64,000 bases of DNA, taken from NCBI GenBank assembly GCA_016872725.1, contig VGZC01000025.1:1-64000 (forward strand), read 5' to 3'. This DNA is from Planctomycetota bacterium. GTDB lineage: Bacteria; Planctomycetota; Planctomycetia; Pirellulales; Pirellulaceae. The notes beneath the pieces are model-generated. The model worked only from the letters and a program-made list of their open reading frames with translations, did not search any database and had not been told where the DNA came from. Shown piece by piece: positions 36,601 to 44,447 of the stretch. Both the position numbers and the translations under genes were made by a program. The first letter of the stretch is position 1. Each line of letters begins with the position of its first letter.

Positions 36601-37649
36601 GCGGTATCCTCCGCGCCAACATCGCGGAAACGCCGTTCGCGCCCCCGAAGAGCCATGAGTTCGGTTGGGCCCAACAACCTGTGCAGCTCGCCGGAGCCGC
36701 CGCCGAATCACTCGGATGGATCGCGACGCCGGCCGCCGAGTCCGAACTGATCGACGCGTTCCGAAAACTCGCGCCGTTTTGGTACTACACGTACCGCAAC
36801 GGCGACCACGATTGGCTGATGGGTTGCCACAGCTCGTTGCCGCACTACCGCATCGCCGAATCGCTCGACGCGATCGGCACGCGGGTCGATCGAGGCATCG
36901 TCGAGCGGTTGCTGCGCTCGGTGCCGATCGATCCCGACCGCGGGCTGCTTTATGAGAACGACGCGTACGAGACGGTGGCGGCGCGCATCGCGCATCGCAG
37001 CGGATACGCGGCCGAAGTCGTGGCGATCTGCCTTGCCGTGCTCGCCGATGACATGGCGTCCGGACCGGCGGAACTCCGCGACGCGGTGACCGCCTCGCCG
37101 CCCGCCGTATCGGTCGGCGTGCTCGATCCGCAATCCCGCGCCGCGCATTTGATCTCGGTCGTGAGTCTCCGGCCGGAGGACGCCCCGGGTATCCGCGCCG
37201 CGTTCGCGCGATACCGCGCGATGGAACCCTCGCGGCAGCGGAGCTGGGTTTGCTTCTTCCTGGCGCGCGCGCTGGGCAAATTGCGCGACGTCGATTCGGC
37301 CGCCGTCCTCTTGTCGGCGGTGTGCGAGGACCGCACCGAAGCGAGTTTCGGGATCCCCGATCCGCCGAATGTGTTCTTGCACGAGGCGATGACGCCCCTT
37401 TACCGCGCCGCGGCCGCCGACGCTCTGGGACGCATCGGCGCGGCCGGCGCGGAGCAAGGCCTCTTGGACGCGATTTGGAACTTCGAAAACGCGATGGAGG
37501 TCCGCGAGGCGGCGGCCCGCGCGCTCGGCCGGACGTGCGATCCCGCGCGGCTCGGCGAACTCCGCGAACAAGCCGACCGCTATCCCGAAGTCGCGACGCG
37601 GCGCGCGCTCTGGGAATCGTGCGCCGCACTCATGTCGCGGGCCGAATAA
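33672..37649 (+). CDS. Giant exported haem-binding/HEAT-repeat protein
   Basis: A 1325-residue exported protein with an unusual mosaic. After a signal peptide (LLIVAIVACARGIAAD), residues about 30-180 resemble the jelly-roll N-terminal module of rhamnosidases (ADNGFDLYVNGHYVAGEG). Residues about 240-700 look like a beta-propeller of TolB/hydrazine-synthase-alpha-middle type (SYDGNEVVFAMAPEG, DYDPAILPDGRILFAST), ending at the c-haem site C701-V-G-C704-H705 in RRSCVGCHSPRQG. Residues about 800-1320 are HEAT repeats (AVPPLVKALGDDSPRVRLAA and similar). A ggag site precedes the ATG. One haem suggests electron transfer or oxidation of a carbohydrate-linked substrate, which is inference. Confidence 0.8.
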   Translation: MSVPRCTGLLIVAIVACARGIAADEPVPFDLRDAHWIWLTNAGPGNAIDSCFLRKTFVLNAKPVAATIAMTADNGFDLYVNGHYVAGEGGLDASIWNTVERFRIEPYLIAGANVIAIQADNLGGPGGLIAAVEIVAADSPPIRFETDDSWRAAGLPRLGWTEPDHDDSLWSNAAVLGGMGMAPWGMLAVPERLSDLKPRSRRHGRFSDPADDFAWPDGIVFVAGHAPLNSTPGAPQAKWPIGGSRAFFEHDTPTPPALGRRLYALAPARPDGTPRLLVDAGRGVLGSPAVSYDGNEVVFAMAPEGGKFFKIFRIGADGTGLKALTEGPWHDYDPAILPDGRILFASTRIGSRDEYHANVARSLFALSADRASIEPFTHHIVGDSEPVVLADGRIAFVRSDNFLERAKVETHIHAVRADGSGGEVLLGPNRGPIGYDRGAGAEDEAMWLRNLGFGSPAAMPDGRVAALSHMGLVLSPAARELASASRSAPPSQASSGEGSAAPGSTEPTSSPPRAAAIGDPTAVPTDIELFDIASLPDGRLLCSTVLYGAIGVLEPSTGTVVMVHQIDGVPLHSVRYLGPTAKPPRISDQTKAAPSGPDATGWLLCQNLFTGKQTNGDWSRVKGVRVYSGRPMTTRAARHPYGHIGTEGVELGTIPLAPDGSFYARVPADRALAIQAIDAEGRAVVNELSWIYVRPGERRSCVGCHSPRQGAPVTSLPLAARLPPVDLTADARPYRFRANNAANGGVLNLQLDRFREAGGIDLYSQEPLAPNADSTALPPGRPEEVRRLAARLAHSAEGERMAAARRLGILRSREAVPPLVKALGDDSPRVRLAASWSLAACGDRRAAAPLIDAITDEDPHVGRAAALTLGHLTGLDIPAAPDLSPASRDEERARWRKRLAGEPWDAIEADLVRRVSGEDDASVQLAIEALGHVGGDAARRALRAVVESDRVTSLPARLAAMRALGHLRDEQAVPLLGGILRANIAETPFAPPKSHEFGWAQQPVQLAGAAAESLGWIATPAAESELIDAFRKLAPFWYYTYRNGDHDWLMGCHSSLPHYRIAESLDAIGTRVDRGIVERLLRSVPIDPDRGLLYENDAYETVAARIAHRSGYAAEVVAICLAVLADDMASGPAELRDAVTASPPAVSVGVLDPQSRAAHLISVVSLRPEDAPGIRAAFARYRAMEPSRQRSWVCFFLARALGKLRDVDSAAVLLSAVCEDRTEASFGIPDPPNVFLHEAMTPLYRAAAADALGRIGAAGAEQGLLDAIWNFENAMEVREAAARALGRTCDPARLGELREQADRYPEVATRRALWESCAALMSRAE

Positions 37650-37746
37650 CCCGTGCGATCGTTGCGACGCGAGGGACGCGACCGCATCCCGCGCGCGGCG
37701 CGCCGATCGCCGCTTGGCACGCGTGCGATCCGAATCCACCCTGTCC

Positions 37747-37965
37747 TTTTTCCGATTCACAAGCTCGCGCCAGGACACGTGGAAGGCCGTCCACCATTAC
37801 GCGCCATCGGACGCCTCCGAGCGATCGCATTATCAACGGTTCGATCTGGCGGAGGATCCGTTCGAGTCGACGAACGTCGCGGCGCACGAGACCGACAGAA
37901 GAATGATGAGAATGGTCCGGCCTCCCGCGCAGCCCGGAACGGGACGGTATCGTGCCCTGTTTGCG
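37747..37965 (+). pseudogene. Sulfatase C-terminal remnant
   Basis: The frame from 37747 to about 37965 reads FFRFTSSRQDTWKAVHHY, then YQRFDLAEDPFESTNVAA, then DRRMMRMV, the typical C-terminal end of a formylglycine sulfatase (W-K-V-H-Y ... L-F-D-L-x-x-D-P-x-E-x-x-N-L). The catalytic N-terminal part with the CxPSR motif is missing and no stop or start fits. It is the decayed tail of a deleted sulfatase gene. The rest of the 550-bp gap 37650-38198 shows nothing recognisable. Confidence 0.65.
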
Positions 37966-38198
37966 CCGAAAACTAGACTCAATGGTGGGATGGCTCCGAC
38001 GAACGGATGGACACCGTCTCTCGGGACCAAGTTCACTCGTTCGATCAATCGAACCCAGGCCCCATCCTGGGGCAACTCGAATCGACGCGTCGATCGCCGT
38101 CGATGCATGACTCGGATGGCCCGCGTTTGGCCGCATTCAAGACGACTCCTTTCGAGCGTTCCGAATGGGAGGATGCGCGGCCGTGTTCGATTCACGCG

Positions 38199-39611
38199 CT
38201 ATTGCGCCGTATCGGAATCCGGCAAGAGCCTGGCGCTCGGATCGGTCGGCGGCTTGTCGAGGCGCAGGAAGGCGAACAAATCGACCAGTTCCCGGCGGGT
38301 CAATTGCTGTTCGATTCCCTCGGGCATCAGCGAGATGGGACTTGTGCGCATCGATTCGATCGCGTCCGCCGGAACGATCTCCGTTTTTCCGCCCTGGAGT
38401 TTCAGCACGGTGCGCGTCGAGCCTTGTTCGGCGACCAGTCCGGTGAGCACGCGTCCTTCGGTCGTCACGACGACGCTCGCCTGATACGCCGTCCCGATCA
38501 CGAGGCTCGGATCGAGCACATTGGAAAGGAGCTGGTCGAGCGAGGCGCGGCCATTCACGGTGATGTCCGGCCCGACGTCCTGGCCTTCGCCATGGATCCG
38601 ATGGCATTGTCCGCAAATCCGCCGAAAAACGTCCCATCCGCGATGCGGATCGCCGGGCTGTGCGAGCACGAGCGCGCGGACATCGCGGATCACCGACTCG
38701 CGTTGCGGATCGCGCGTCGCGCGGACCGTTCCAAAAAGCCGACCGACGGAGGTGGCCAGCCCGGGATCCGCATGGGCTCGCAATCGCAACAGATGGTGCG
38801 TGCCGAGCTCGTTTCGATCGATGGTTCCTTCTTCGATCCGCGCGAGCAGGCCCCGCGCCCATTCGGCCCTCTGCGTGAGCAACTCGATCGCCCTCGGCCG
38901 CGCATCGGCCGGCAGATCGGGCCACGCGGACAGGACCATCGCGCCGGTCTCGGCGCCGCGCCGTCGGGCCAGTTCCTCGAGGACGCGCGCGCGGAGCGCC
39001 GAGGACGTCTCGGGGGCGCGAAGGGCCTTATTGGCGAGCTCGATCGCGGCCGAGTCGTTCGAGAACATCAACACGGCGAACGCGTCCCCGCGTTCGGCAT
39101 CGGTCCCGTCGGCGCGTTCCGCCCATTCCCGGATCCGGGTGAGGGCGCCCGCGTCGCCCCACGTCGCGGCCAAGAAGGCCGATGCGCGATGCAGCGCGTG
39201 GCCGGAATCGGCGAGCGCGGGAGCAACGATCGGCGCGAGTCGCTCCCTCAGCCGCTCGGCGGACCGCGCGTCCACTTCACCCGAGAGGAGCTTGGCATGG
39301 AGTGCGCCGAGGCACCGGCGGGCGGAGTCGGGATCGGAATCGATGACGAGTTCCAGGAGTCCGACGACGGAATCGGTGTCGACGCCCGCGGGCTGGTCGA
39401 CCGCGTCGCGCGCGGCGGCCGCGCGTGCCCGACGATCGAGCCCGCTTGGTCCGCTCCACGCGAAGGCGAGCAGAACGCCGCCGGCAATCGCGATCGCGCC
39501 GCTCCGCGAACCGGCGATCGCCATGGGATTCGACCGACGCATCGGGCCGACCTTCCGATCCAAACGCATGGGCACACGCCGACGCCGCAGAAAGATCATC
39601 GAGTGACGCAT
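38199..39611 (-). CDS. Haem-binding cytochrome c domain protein, partner of PVC dehydrogenase
   Basis: A 470-residue exported protein. A hydrophobic segment (AIAIAGGVLLAFAWSGP, about residues 38-55) acts as signal or anchor. The middle is helical-repeat-like (Ala/Arg/Leu-rich). The C-terminal domain is the planctomycete haem-binding type: the CxxCH site is ICGQCHRIHGEGQDVGPD, then LLSNVLDPSLVIGTAYQA and ELVDLFAFLRL. It would accept electrons from the dehydrogenase encoded just upstream. The start ATG at 39611 shares one base with the stop of that gene (TGATG), so translation is coupled. In many planctomycetes the two domains are fused. Confidence 0.87.
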   Translation of the reverse strand: MRHSMIFLRRRRVPMRLDRKVGPMRRSNPMAIAGSRSGAIAIAGGVLLAFAWSGPSGLDRRARAAAARDAVDQPAGVDTDSVVGLLELVIDSDPDSARRCLGALHAKLLSGEVDARSAERLRERLAPIVAPALADSGHALHRASAFLAATWGDAGALTRIREWAERADGTDAERGDAFAVLMFSNDSAAIELANKALRAPETSSALRARVLEELARRRGAETGAMVLSAWPDLPADARPRAIELLTQRAEWARGLLARIEEGTIDRNELGTHHLLRLRAHADPGLATSVGRLFGTVRATRDPQRESVIRDVRALVLAQPGDPHRGWDVFRRICGQCHRIHGEGQDVGPDITVNGRASLDQLLSNVLDPSLVIGTAYQASVVVTTEGRVLTGLVAEQGSTRTVLKLQGGKTEIVPADAIESMRTSPISLMPEGIEQQLTRRELVDLFAFLRLDKPPTDPSARLLPDSDTAQ

Positions 39612-41470
39612 CAGCGCGGCGCGAGCAACCGATCGGTGGCGCGGGGCATCACCTGTTTCAAACCGGGAGACTTCGCCAGATCGTGCTTCTTCACCTCGGC
39701 CAGGAACTCGGGGCCGTGGTCCTTGAGCAGCGGATGGAGGTTTTGCCAGACGATCCTGGGGATGAGCGGGTCGTCGCCGCACGCCGCCAGGACGCTCGTC
39801 AGGAGGGGGATCGCGGGCAGGCCCTCGACCTTGCGGGCCGCGATCGCGACCTGGAGCAGGACATCGGGCGATCGGTCGGAAACGAGTGACACAATCTTGT
39901 CACGATTCGCGGCCGACGCGGTCCGCAGGTTTCCCGCCGCGCGGACGCCCCACGCCCGCAACGCCGGCTCGTCGTCGGCGAGCAGCCTGCCGATCCACGC
40001 ATCGTCACAGGTCCTCTGCCCGAGCCGCGCCCAAAGAGCCGTCATGCGGTTCTTGAGCGGCGATCCTCCGTCGAACAGAACGGCATCCAGTCGGTCCGAG
40101 GCCGACCGCCGTTCGGCCAGGATGCGGACCGCCGTTTCGCGAAGGAATCCGTTGCCGCCGCTCAGACGAGCCACCAACTGCTCGTCCGATTCCTTGCCCA
40201 AGTCGATCGGTGCCGCGCGCGGCGCGTCCCCGTAGCGGATGCGATAAAGGCGTCCCCGCAGCCGATCGATGCCTTCCGGATCCCGCCTCGCGTCCTGGTA
40301 ACAGTGGTACCGGTCATACCAGTCGAGAACATGCAAACAACCGTCGGGGCCCGTCTTCTGGGCGACCGGCATGAACCACGCGTCGTTCGCCGTGAGGAAA
40401 TCGGGAGCCGGTTCGCCGCGATACGTCGAACCGTTGCGATGGAGAACGTCCGCGTTGACGCAGTTGCCGTGGATGTTGCCCATGAAGAGCCGGTCGCGGA
40501 AAGCCTCGGGATACGCGTCGCTGTCGAAATAATGGATCCCGCAATACGCGGCCTTTTGATGGGTATGCGCGACGATCGAATCGATCTTCCAGGTGAACGG
40601 CGGATAGGGACCGCCTTGCCGATGATAGTAACCCGTCTCGGCGATATGCCACAAATGGTCGATGACGCACGCGCTCAGGAAAGCGCTTCCCCACGGATCC
40701 CAGGCCACACCCCACGGATTGCTCGTCCCTTCCGCGAACAGTTCGAACGCCCGAGTACGCGGATCGATCCGAAACAAGGCGCACGTGAATTCGAACGTAC
40801 GCCCGCCCTGCTCGACGCGGCTCGGATTGAAAACGCCGTTGAGTCCGTACAGAAAGCCGTCGGGGCCCCAGGTCAATGAATTGGGAAGTTCGTGCGTGTC
40901 CGCGCGGCCGAATCCCGTGACAACCACCTCGCGCCGATCCGCGCGGTCATCGCCGTCGGTGTCCTGAAGGAAGAGGATGTCCGGCGAATTGGCCACCCAA
41001 ACGCCGCCATATCCGACCGCGATCCCCGACGGGATATTGAATCCCTCGGCGAAGATCGTGAACTTGTCCGCCGTGCCGTCGCCGTCGGTGTCGTCGAGGA
41101 TCTTGATTCGGTCGCGTCCCTCGCCGGCATCCATGCGAGGGTATTCCAGGCTCTCGGCGACCCACACCCGTCCGCGCTCGTCAAACGCCATCGCGACCGG
41201 ATTGACCAGATTGGGTTCCGATGCAACCAATTCAACGTGAAACCCCTCGGGCACGACCATCTTCTCGATCGCCCGACGCGGCGACAGGGCCGGACCGGGT
41301 GGTCGCGACTGGTTATGGGGAATGGCCGGCTCGTCCGCGCGGGCGCTCGCCGCAAACGGTCCACCGACCAGCCGAATCAAGAACACCGTCGTCGCCAATC
41401 CAACCAAGACCCGAACGATCGGCGAGATCGGCCGACTCCCCCATTCCGCCGCTCCAAGACCGATACGCAT
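39611..41470 (-). CDS. PVC-type membrane-bound dehydrogenase
   Basis: A 619-residue exported protein of the PVC membrane-bound dehydrogenase family, a beta-propeller related to PQQ/glucose-sorbosone dehydrogenases. The signal is VLVGLATTVFLIRLVGG. Family stretches are VVPEGFHVELVASEPNLVNPVAMAFDERGRVWVAESLEYPR split around residues 70-115, DDTDGDGTADKFTIFAEG, GPDGFLYGLNG, EGTSNPWGVAWDPWG and the late NIHGNCVNADVL. A short HEAT-like tail follows (RETAVRILAERRS). ATG 41470 has a ggggag site about 9 bases upstream. It forms an operon with the cytochrome gene. The substrate is unknown; a sugar or alcohol is inferred from the family. Confidence 0.9.
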   Translation of the reverse strand: MRIGLGAAEWGSRPISPIVRVLVGLATTVFLIRLVGGPFAASARADEPAIPHNQSRPPGPALSPRRAIEKMVVPEGFHVELVASEPNLVNPVAMAFDERGRVWVAESLEYPRMDAGEGRDRIKILDDTDGDGTADKFTIFAEGFNIPSGIAVGYGGVWVANSPDILFLQDTDGDDRADRREVVVTGFGRADTHELPNSLTWGPDGFLYGLNGVFNPSRVEQGGRTFEFTCALFRIDPRTRAFELFAEGTSNPWGVAWDPWGSAFLSACVIDHLWHIAETGYYHRQGGPYPPFTWKIDSIVAHTHQKAAYCGIHYFDSDAYPEAFRDRLFMGNIHGNCVNADVLHRNGSTYRGEPAPDFLTANDAWFMPVAQKTGPDGCLHVLDWYDRYHCYQDARRDPEGIDRLRGRLYRIRYGDAPRAAPIDLGKESDEQLVARLSGGNGFLRETAVRILAERRSASDRLDAVLFDGGSPLKNRMTALWARLGQRTCDDAWIGRLLADDEPALRAWGVRAAGNLRTASAANRDKIVSLVSDRSPDVLLQVAIAARKVEGLPAIPLLTSVLAACGDDPLIPRIVWQNLHPLLKDHGPEFLAEVKKHDLAKSPGLKQVMPRATDRLLAPR

Positions 41471-41562
41471 CACGCACACTCCCCTTCGGTCGCTCGACCA
41501 CCCTGAAAATCCCAGTTACGCCGCCCGCCCCATCATGCCATGCGATCGTCGCGGCAACCACT

Positions 41563-41664
41563 CCCAATGTCGCGCTCCGCTCCGCGAACCACCCGCACAT
41601 CGCGCGCCTTGGACGCCATGTCCGGTTGATCGTCGAGCGAGCAACGCCAATGTCGCGCTCCGCT
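41563..41664. repeat. 18-bp direct repeat in the divergent intergenic region
   Basis: The 18-mer ccaatgtcgcgctccgct occurs at 41563-41580 and again at 41647-41664, 84 bases apart, between the PVC dehydrogenase and lipoprotein genes. It lies just upstream of the promoter candidate at 41684-41713. It may be a binding site pair or a relic repeat. Confidence 0.7.
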
Positions 41665-41683
41665 CAAAACAAGAGCAAAAGTC

Positions 41684-41713
41684 TTGGACAATCCGGGCCA
41701 AACCTGCCATAAT
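41684..41713 (+). promoter_or_regulatory. Sigma70-like promoter of the lipoprotein gene
   Basis: TTGGAC at 41684-41689 and CATAAT at 41708-41713 are separated by 18 bases, about 45 bases upstream of the ATG at 41760. The -10 box matches TATAAT at five of six positions; the -35 box is weaker. Confidence 0.45.
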
Positions 41714-41759
41714 ATGCGACGTTCGCGAACCCCGGTCCTATTCCCGTGCGAGGTCGATC

Positions 41760-44042
41760 ATGCGCAGGGCAATGCTGGTTACCGTTTTGGCCTGGTGCAT
41801 CGTGCCGCTTGTCGGTTGCGATACGACACCCGAGACGAGTGTCGCGAGTTCGTCATCGACGCCCGGCGCATCGGGTGGTCCGGCACCACCTCCGTCGGAA
41901 CCGGCGTCGGCCGGGGCGGGTACCGGGGGTGCGGCTTCACCATCGAGCGGGCCTCCAGCCGATGCCGCGCCGGGAAAAGGCGGCCCTGGTCCCGGTGCGG
42001 CATTCCCCGACGGGCCGGCCGACGGCGCGTCGGCTCCAGGCGGCGACCCCATGGGTGACCCCATGGGTGGCCAAGGCGCTCCGGGTGGATTTCCCACAGG
42101 CGGGCCTCCGGGTGGATTTCCCACGGGCGGGGCTCCGGGTGGATTTCCCACGGGCGGGCCTCCGGGTGGATTTCCCACGGGCGGGCCTCCGGGTGGATTT
42201 CCAAGCAGCGGGCCTCCCGGTGGGTTTCCGGGTAGTGGCGGCGGCGGTGAAGCGGCAGCGCCGGGCATTCCACCCGCACCTGGTCAGGCGGGTGGCGGCG
42301 ACGGAGCGGCGGCAGCGCCGGGCATTCCGCCGGCTCCGGGTGGGTTCCCTGGACCTGGCGGATTCGCGGGCGCCCCGAACGGTTTTCCGAGCGGACCGGG
42401 CGGAAAAAACGGCCCCGGCGGGTTTACGGGACCGCCGAATGGTTTTTCAGGCGGGCCGGGCGGAACGGGCATCGCGGGATTCGGCGGCGCTCCCGGCGCC
42501 GAAATGCCCGACGGGCTGAGTGGATCGCCCGGCTATCCGGGCGGCCAACCCAATCAACGTCAATCCCAGGCCCCCAAGGCGCCCGAAACATTCGCCGAAG
42601 CGGCGACGATGGAATTCGGCGCGGGCCGCCACCGCGAAGCCTTTCAGATGTTATTGGCCGAGTTCATTTCGAATGACTCGGACGCCCGCTCGAATTACGA
42701 GGAAATGAAATACGTTGCCGGATTGAATCGACCGGTCGCGGCCATTCGATGGGGCGTCGGCGTCGATTATCAATCGGGCGCCTACCAAGGGGATCCTCGA
42801 CCGGTTGGCTACGGAAAACAGGTTGCTCAAACCAATCGCGGTCAAGGCGGCCCACCGACGGGCGGCGGGTTCGAACCAGGCGGCGTGGGAGCTCCCGGCG
42901 GTTTTGAACCGACAGGCGCCGGCGCGGGTGCCGGCGCGGCGTTCGGCGGAGGCGCACCCGGGCTCGGCATCCCCGGTGGCCCTGGCGGATTTCCCGGAGC
43001 GGGTGGAGGCGGTGCCTCGCCCGCCGGTGTCTCGGCGATCAGCGATCCCGACATCGCACGAACGACGGGTGAAGTCGGCGATCGTGTCTTGGAGCAATTG
43101 AAGTCGCGTGTGGAATCGGGCGCGTTCGGCGCCGCGTTGAAGGACTACGCGAGCATCGCGCCGTCGAGCAGTCCGCCGAGCTCGGGGATCGGCGGCTTTG
43201 GCGCGGATGGTGAAGGGTTCGGCGGAATTCCGTCCGGCCCAGGCGGTTTCCCGGGCGCGCCGGGCGGCGCGCCGAGCGGACCGGGCGGCTTTACGCGACC
43301 TTCGGGACCTCCCGGCGGGGTTCCCAGTGGTCCCGGCGGGTTCGCCGGAAAACCGGGAGGCGGTCCCGGCGGATTCCCAGGCGCGCCGGGCGGGATGCCT
43401 TCCATGCCCGGAATGCCCAACTTCGGGCGATCGAACTCAGCCTCCTCCGGCCAAGGCCCGCGCCTATTGATTCCCGGCATCGTGGGTTTGGGGCAAGCGA
43501 AAACCGACGAACTGCTCAAGCTCGCGAAAGCCGAGGAGCTCGACGTGCTTCTCGTCTTCCAGGTCCAGGTTGAAGAGAACCGGCGCACGAAGATCGTGAA
43601 CAACACGGTCCGATTCGCTTTGTACAACGTCGAAACAGGAGAGATGTTCAAGGATATCGGCGTGCGCGCCGTGAACAACATCGCGGTGGAGAAGGAGCGG
43701 GAGAAACGAAGCGACAAAGACACGATCCAGGACGCCGTGGAACAGCTCTTCCGGTTCGTCGACGGCCCATTCGCGCTCGCGGCAATGCCCGAACCGTTCG
43801 GTCATGACGAGGCGATCGAGCGTATCCGCGCCGTGCTGGCCGCGAACAACGGACGCACGTTGCAGAACCTGAATGAAGTCCGCTTCTATCGCAGTCGTCA
43901 GTGGCTCTCGACGGACGAGATGACGAAAGCGTACGAGCATTGCCTGGGCGGTGACGTCGAAACGGCTTCGAAACTGGCGTCCGGTTCCGAAGCCGACAAG
44001 AAGAAGGCCATGCAAGGTCTGCTCGCCAAGCTCGCCAAATAA
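41760..44042 (+). CDS. Gly/Pro-rich lipoprotein with C-terminal conserved domain
   Basis: A 760-residue predicted lipoprotein. The signal ends in a good lipobox (IVPLVGC, Cys20). Residues about 30-270 are low-complexity Gly/Pro/Ala, with five 9-residue repeats of the type GGFPTGGPP encoded at 42083-42217. A short helical segment follows (ETFAEAATMEFGAGRHREAFQMLL), another Gly/Pro-rich linker, then a second Gly/Pro block. The globular C-terminal domain (about 565-760) starts LLIPGIVGLGQAKTDELLKLAKAEELDVLLVF and ends in a helical tail. It has no recognised family. I start at ATG 41760 because the upstream frame lacks a signal. It may tether a domain to the envelope via a flexible linker. Confidence 0.75.
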   Translation: MRRAMLVTVLAWCIVPLVGCDTTPETSVASSSSTPGASGGPAPPPSEPASAGAGTGGAASPSSGPPADAAPGKGGPGPGAAFPDGPADGASAPGGDPMGDPMGGQGAPGGFPTGGPPGGFPTGGAPGGFPTGGPPGGFPTGGPPGGFPSSGPPGGFPGSGGGGEAAAPGIPPAPGQAGGGDGAAAAPGIPPAPGGFPGPGGFAGAPNGFPSGPGGKNGPGGFTGPPNGFSGGPGGTGIAGFGGAPGAEMPDGLSGSPGYPGGQPNQRQSQAPKAPETFAEAATMEFGAGRHREAFQMLLAEFISNDSDARSNYEEMKYVAGLNRPVAAIRWGVGVDYQSGAYQGDPRPVGYGKQVAQTNRGQGGPPTGGGFEPGGVGAPGGFEPTGAGAGAGAAFGGGAPGLGIPGGPGGFPGAGGGGASPAGVSAISDPDIARTTGEVGDRVLEQLKSRVESGAFGAALKDYASIAPSSSPPSSGIGGFGADGEGFGGIPSGPGGFPGAPGGAPSGPGGFTRPSGPPGGVPSGPGGFAGKPGGGPGGFPGAPGGMPSMPGMPNFGRSNSASSGQGPRLLIPGIVGLGQAKTDELLKLAKAEELDVLLVFQVQVEENRRTKIVNNTVRFALYNVETGEMFKDIGVRAVNNIAVEKEREKRSDKDTIQDAVEQLFRFVDGPFALAAMPEPFGHDEAIERIRAVLAANNGRTLQNLNEVRFYRSRQWLSTDEMTKAYEHCLGGDVETASKLASGSEADKKKAMQGLLAKLAK
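42083..42217 (+). repeat. Five tandem 27-bp coding repeats
   Basis: Five consecutive 27-base units, the first starting gggtggatttcccacaggcg, encode the nine-residue repeat GGFPTGGPP inside the lipoprotein. The last copy is degenerate (ccaagcagc in the middle). The array keeps the reading frame, so copy-number change would lengthen or shorten the linker without frameshift. Confidence 0.9.
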
Positions 44043-44099
44043 GGGCGTCGCCGGTTCACATGTGTCGAGCGGCACCGTAGCGGAACAACGTCGACGCCA

Positions 44100-44447
44100 T
44101 CATTTCGATGTTCCGTTCAGGCTGGCGATGAGCGGGATGCCGACCGCCGCCTTCGCCGTCTCGATGTGGCGCAGATACGCGTCCGGACCCGTGTTGTAGT
44201 CGCGCCGCACGGGCATGAACGAACTCGATTCCGCCGTGAATGCCGCATAACGCTCGTACAATTCATGCAACTGCATTTCATCGTGTTCGATCTGCTCCTC
44301 GAACAGCGACGGAAGCACGGCCGCTCGCGCTCCGGCCGATTCGAGCGAACGGAGCGAATCGACGTCGGCCGTCAAAGGGCACGCGGCGACAACGATCGGA
44401 TTGCGGAGGCGCAGCCCGAGATAGGTTGTCGACAGATCAACGCTCAT
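44100..44447 (-). pseudogene. Dihydroorotate-dehydrogenase-like gene, 3'-truncated
   Basis: The frame encodes 115 residues (MSVDLSTTYLGLRLRNPIVV ... IPLIASLNGTSK) that match only the first third of dihydroorotate-dehydrogenase-like proteins, which are normally about 330 residues. It ends right after the SLNG motif of the flavin barrel, with no similarity beyond the stop; the sequence continues into the end of the convergent lipoprotein gene. The barrel cannot be complete, so it is treated as a deletion remnant. The ATG overlaps the PFOR stop by ATGA, the usual coupled arrangement of PFOR with a DHODH-like partner. Confidence 0.75.

Noticed and set aside
44100-44102. TGA at the end of the DHODH-like fragment as a second selenocysteine codon
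   Set aside because: It does not replace a catalytic Cys, and the downstream frame loses similarity and runs into the convergent gene; truncation explains it better.
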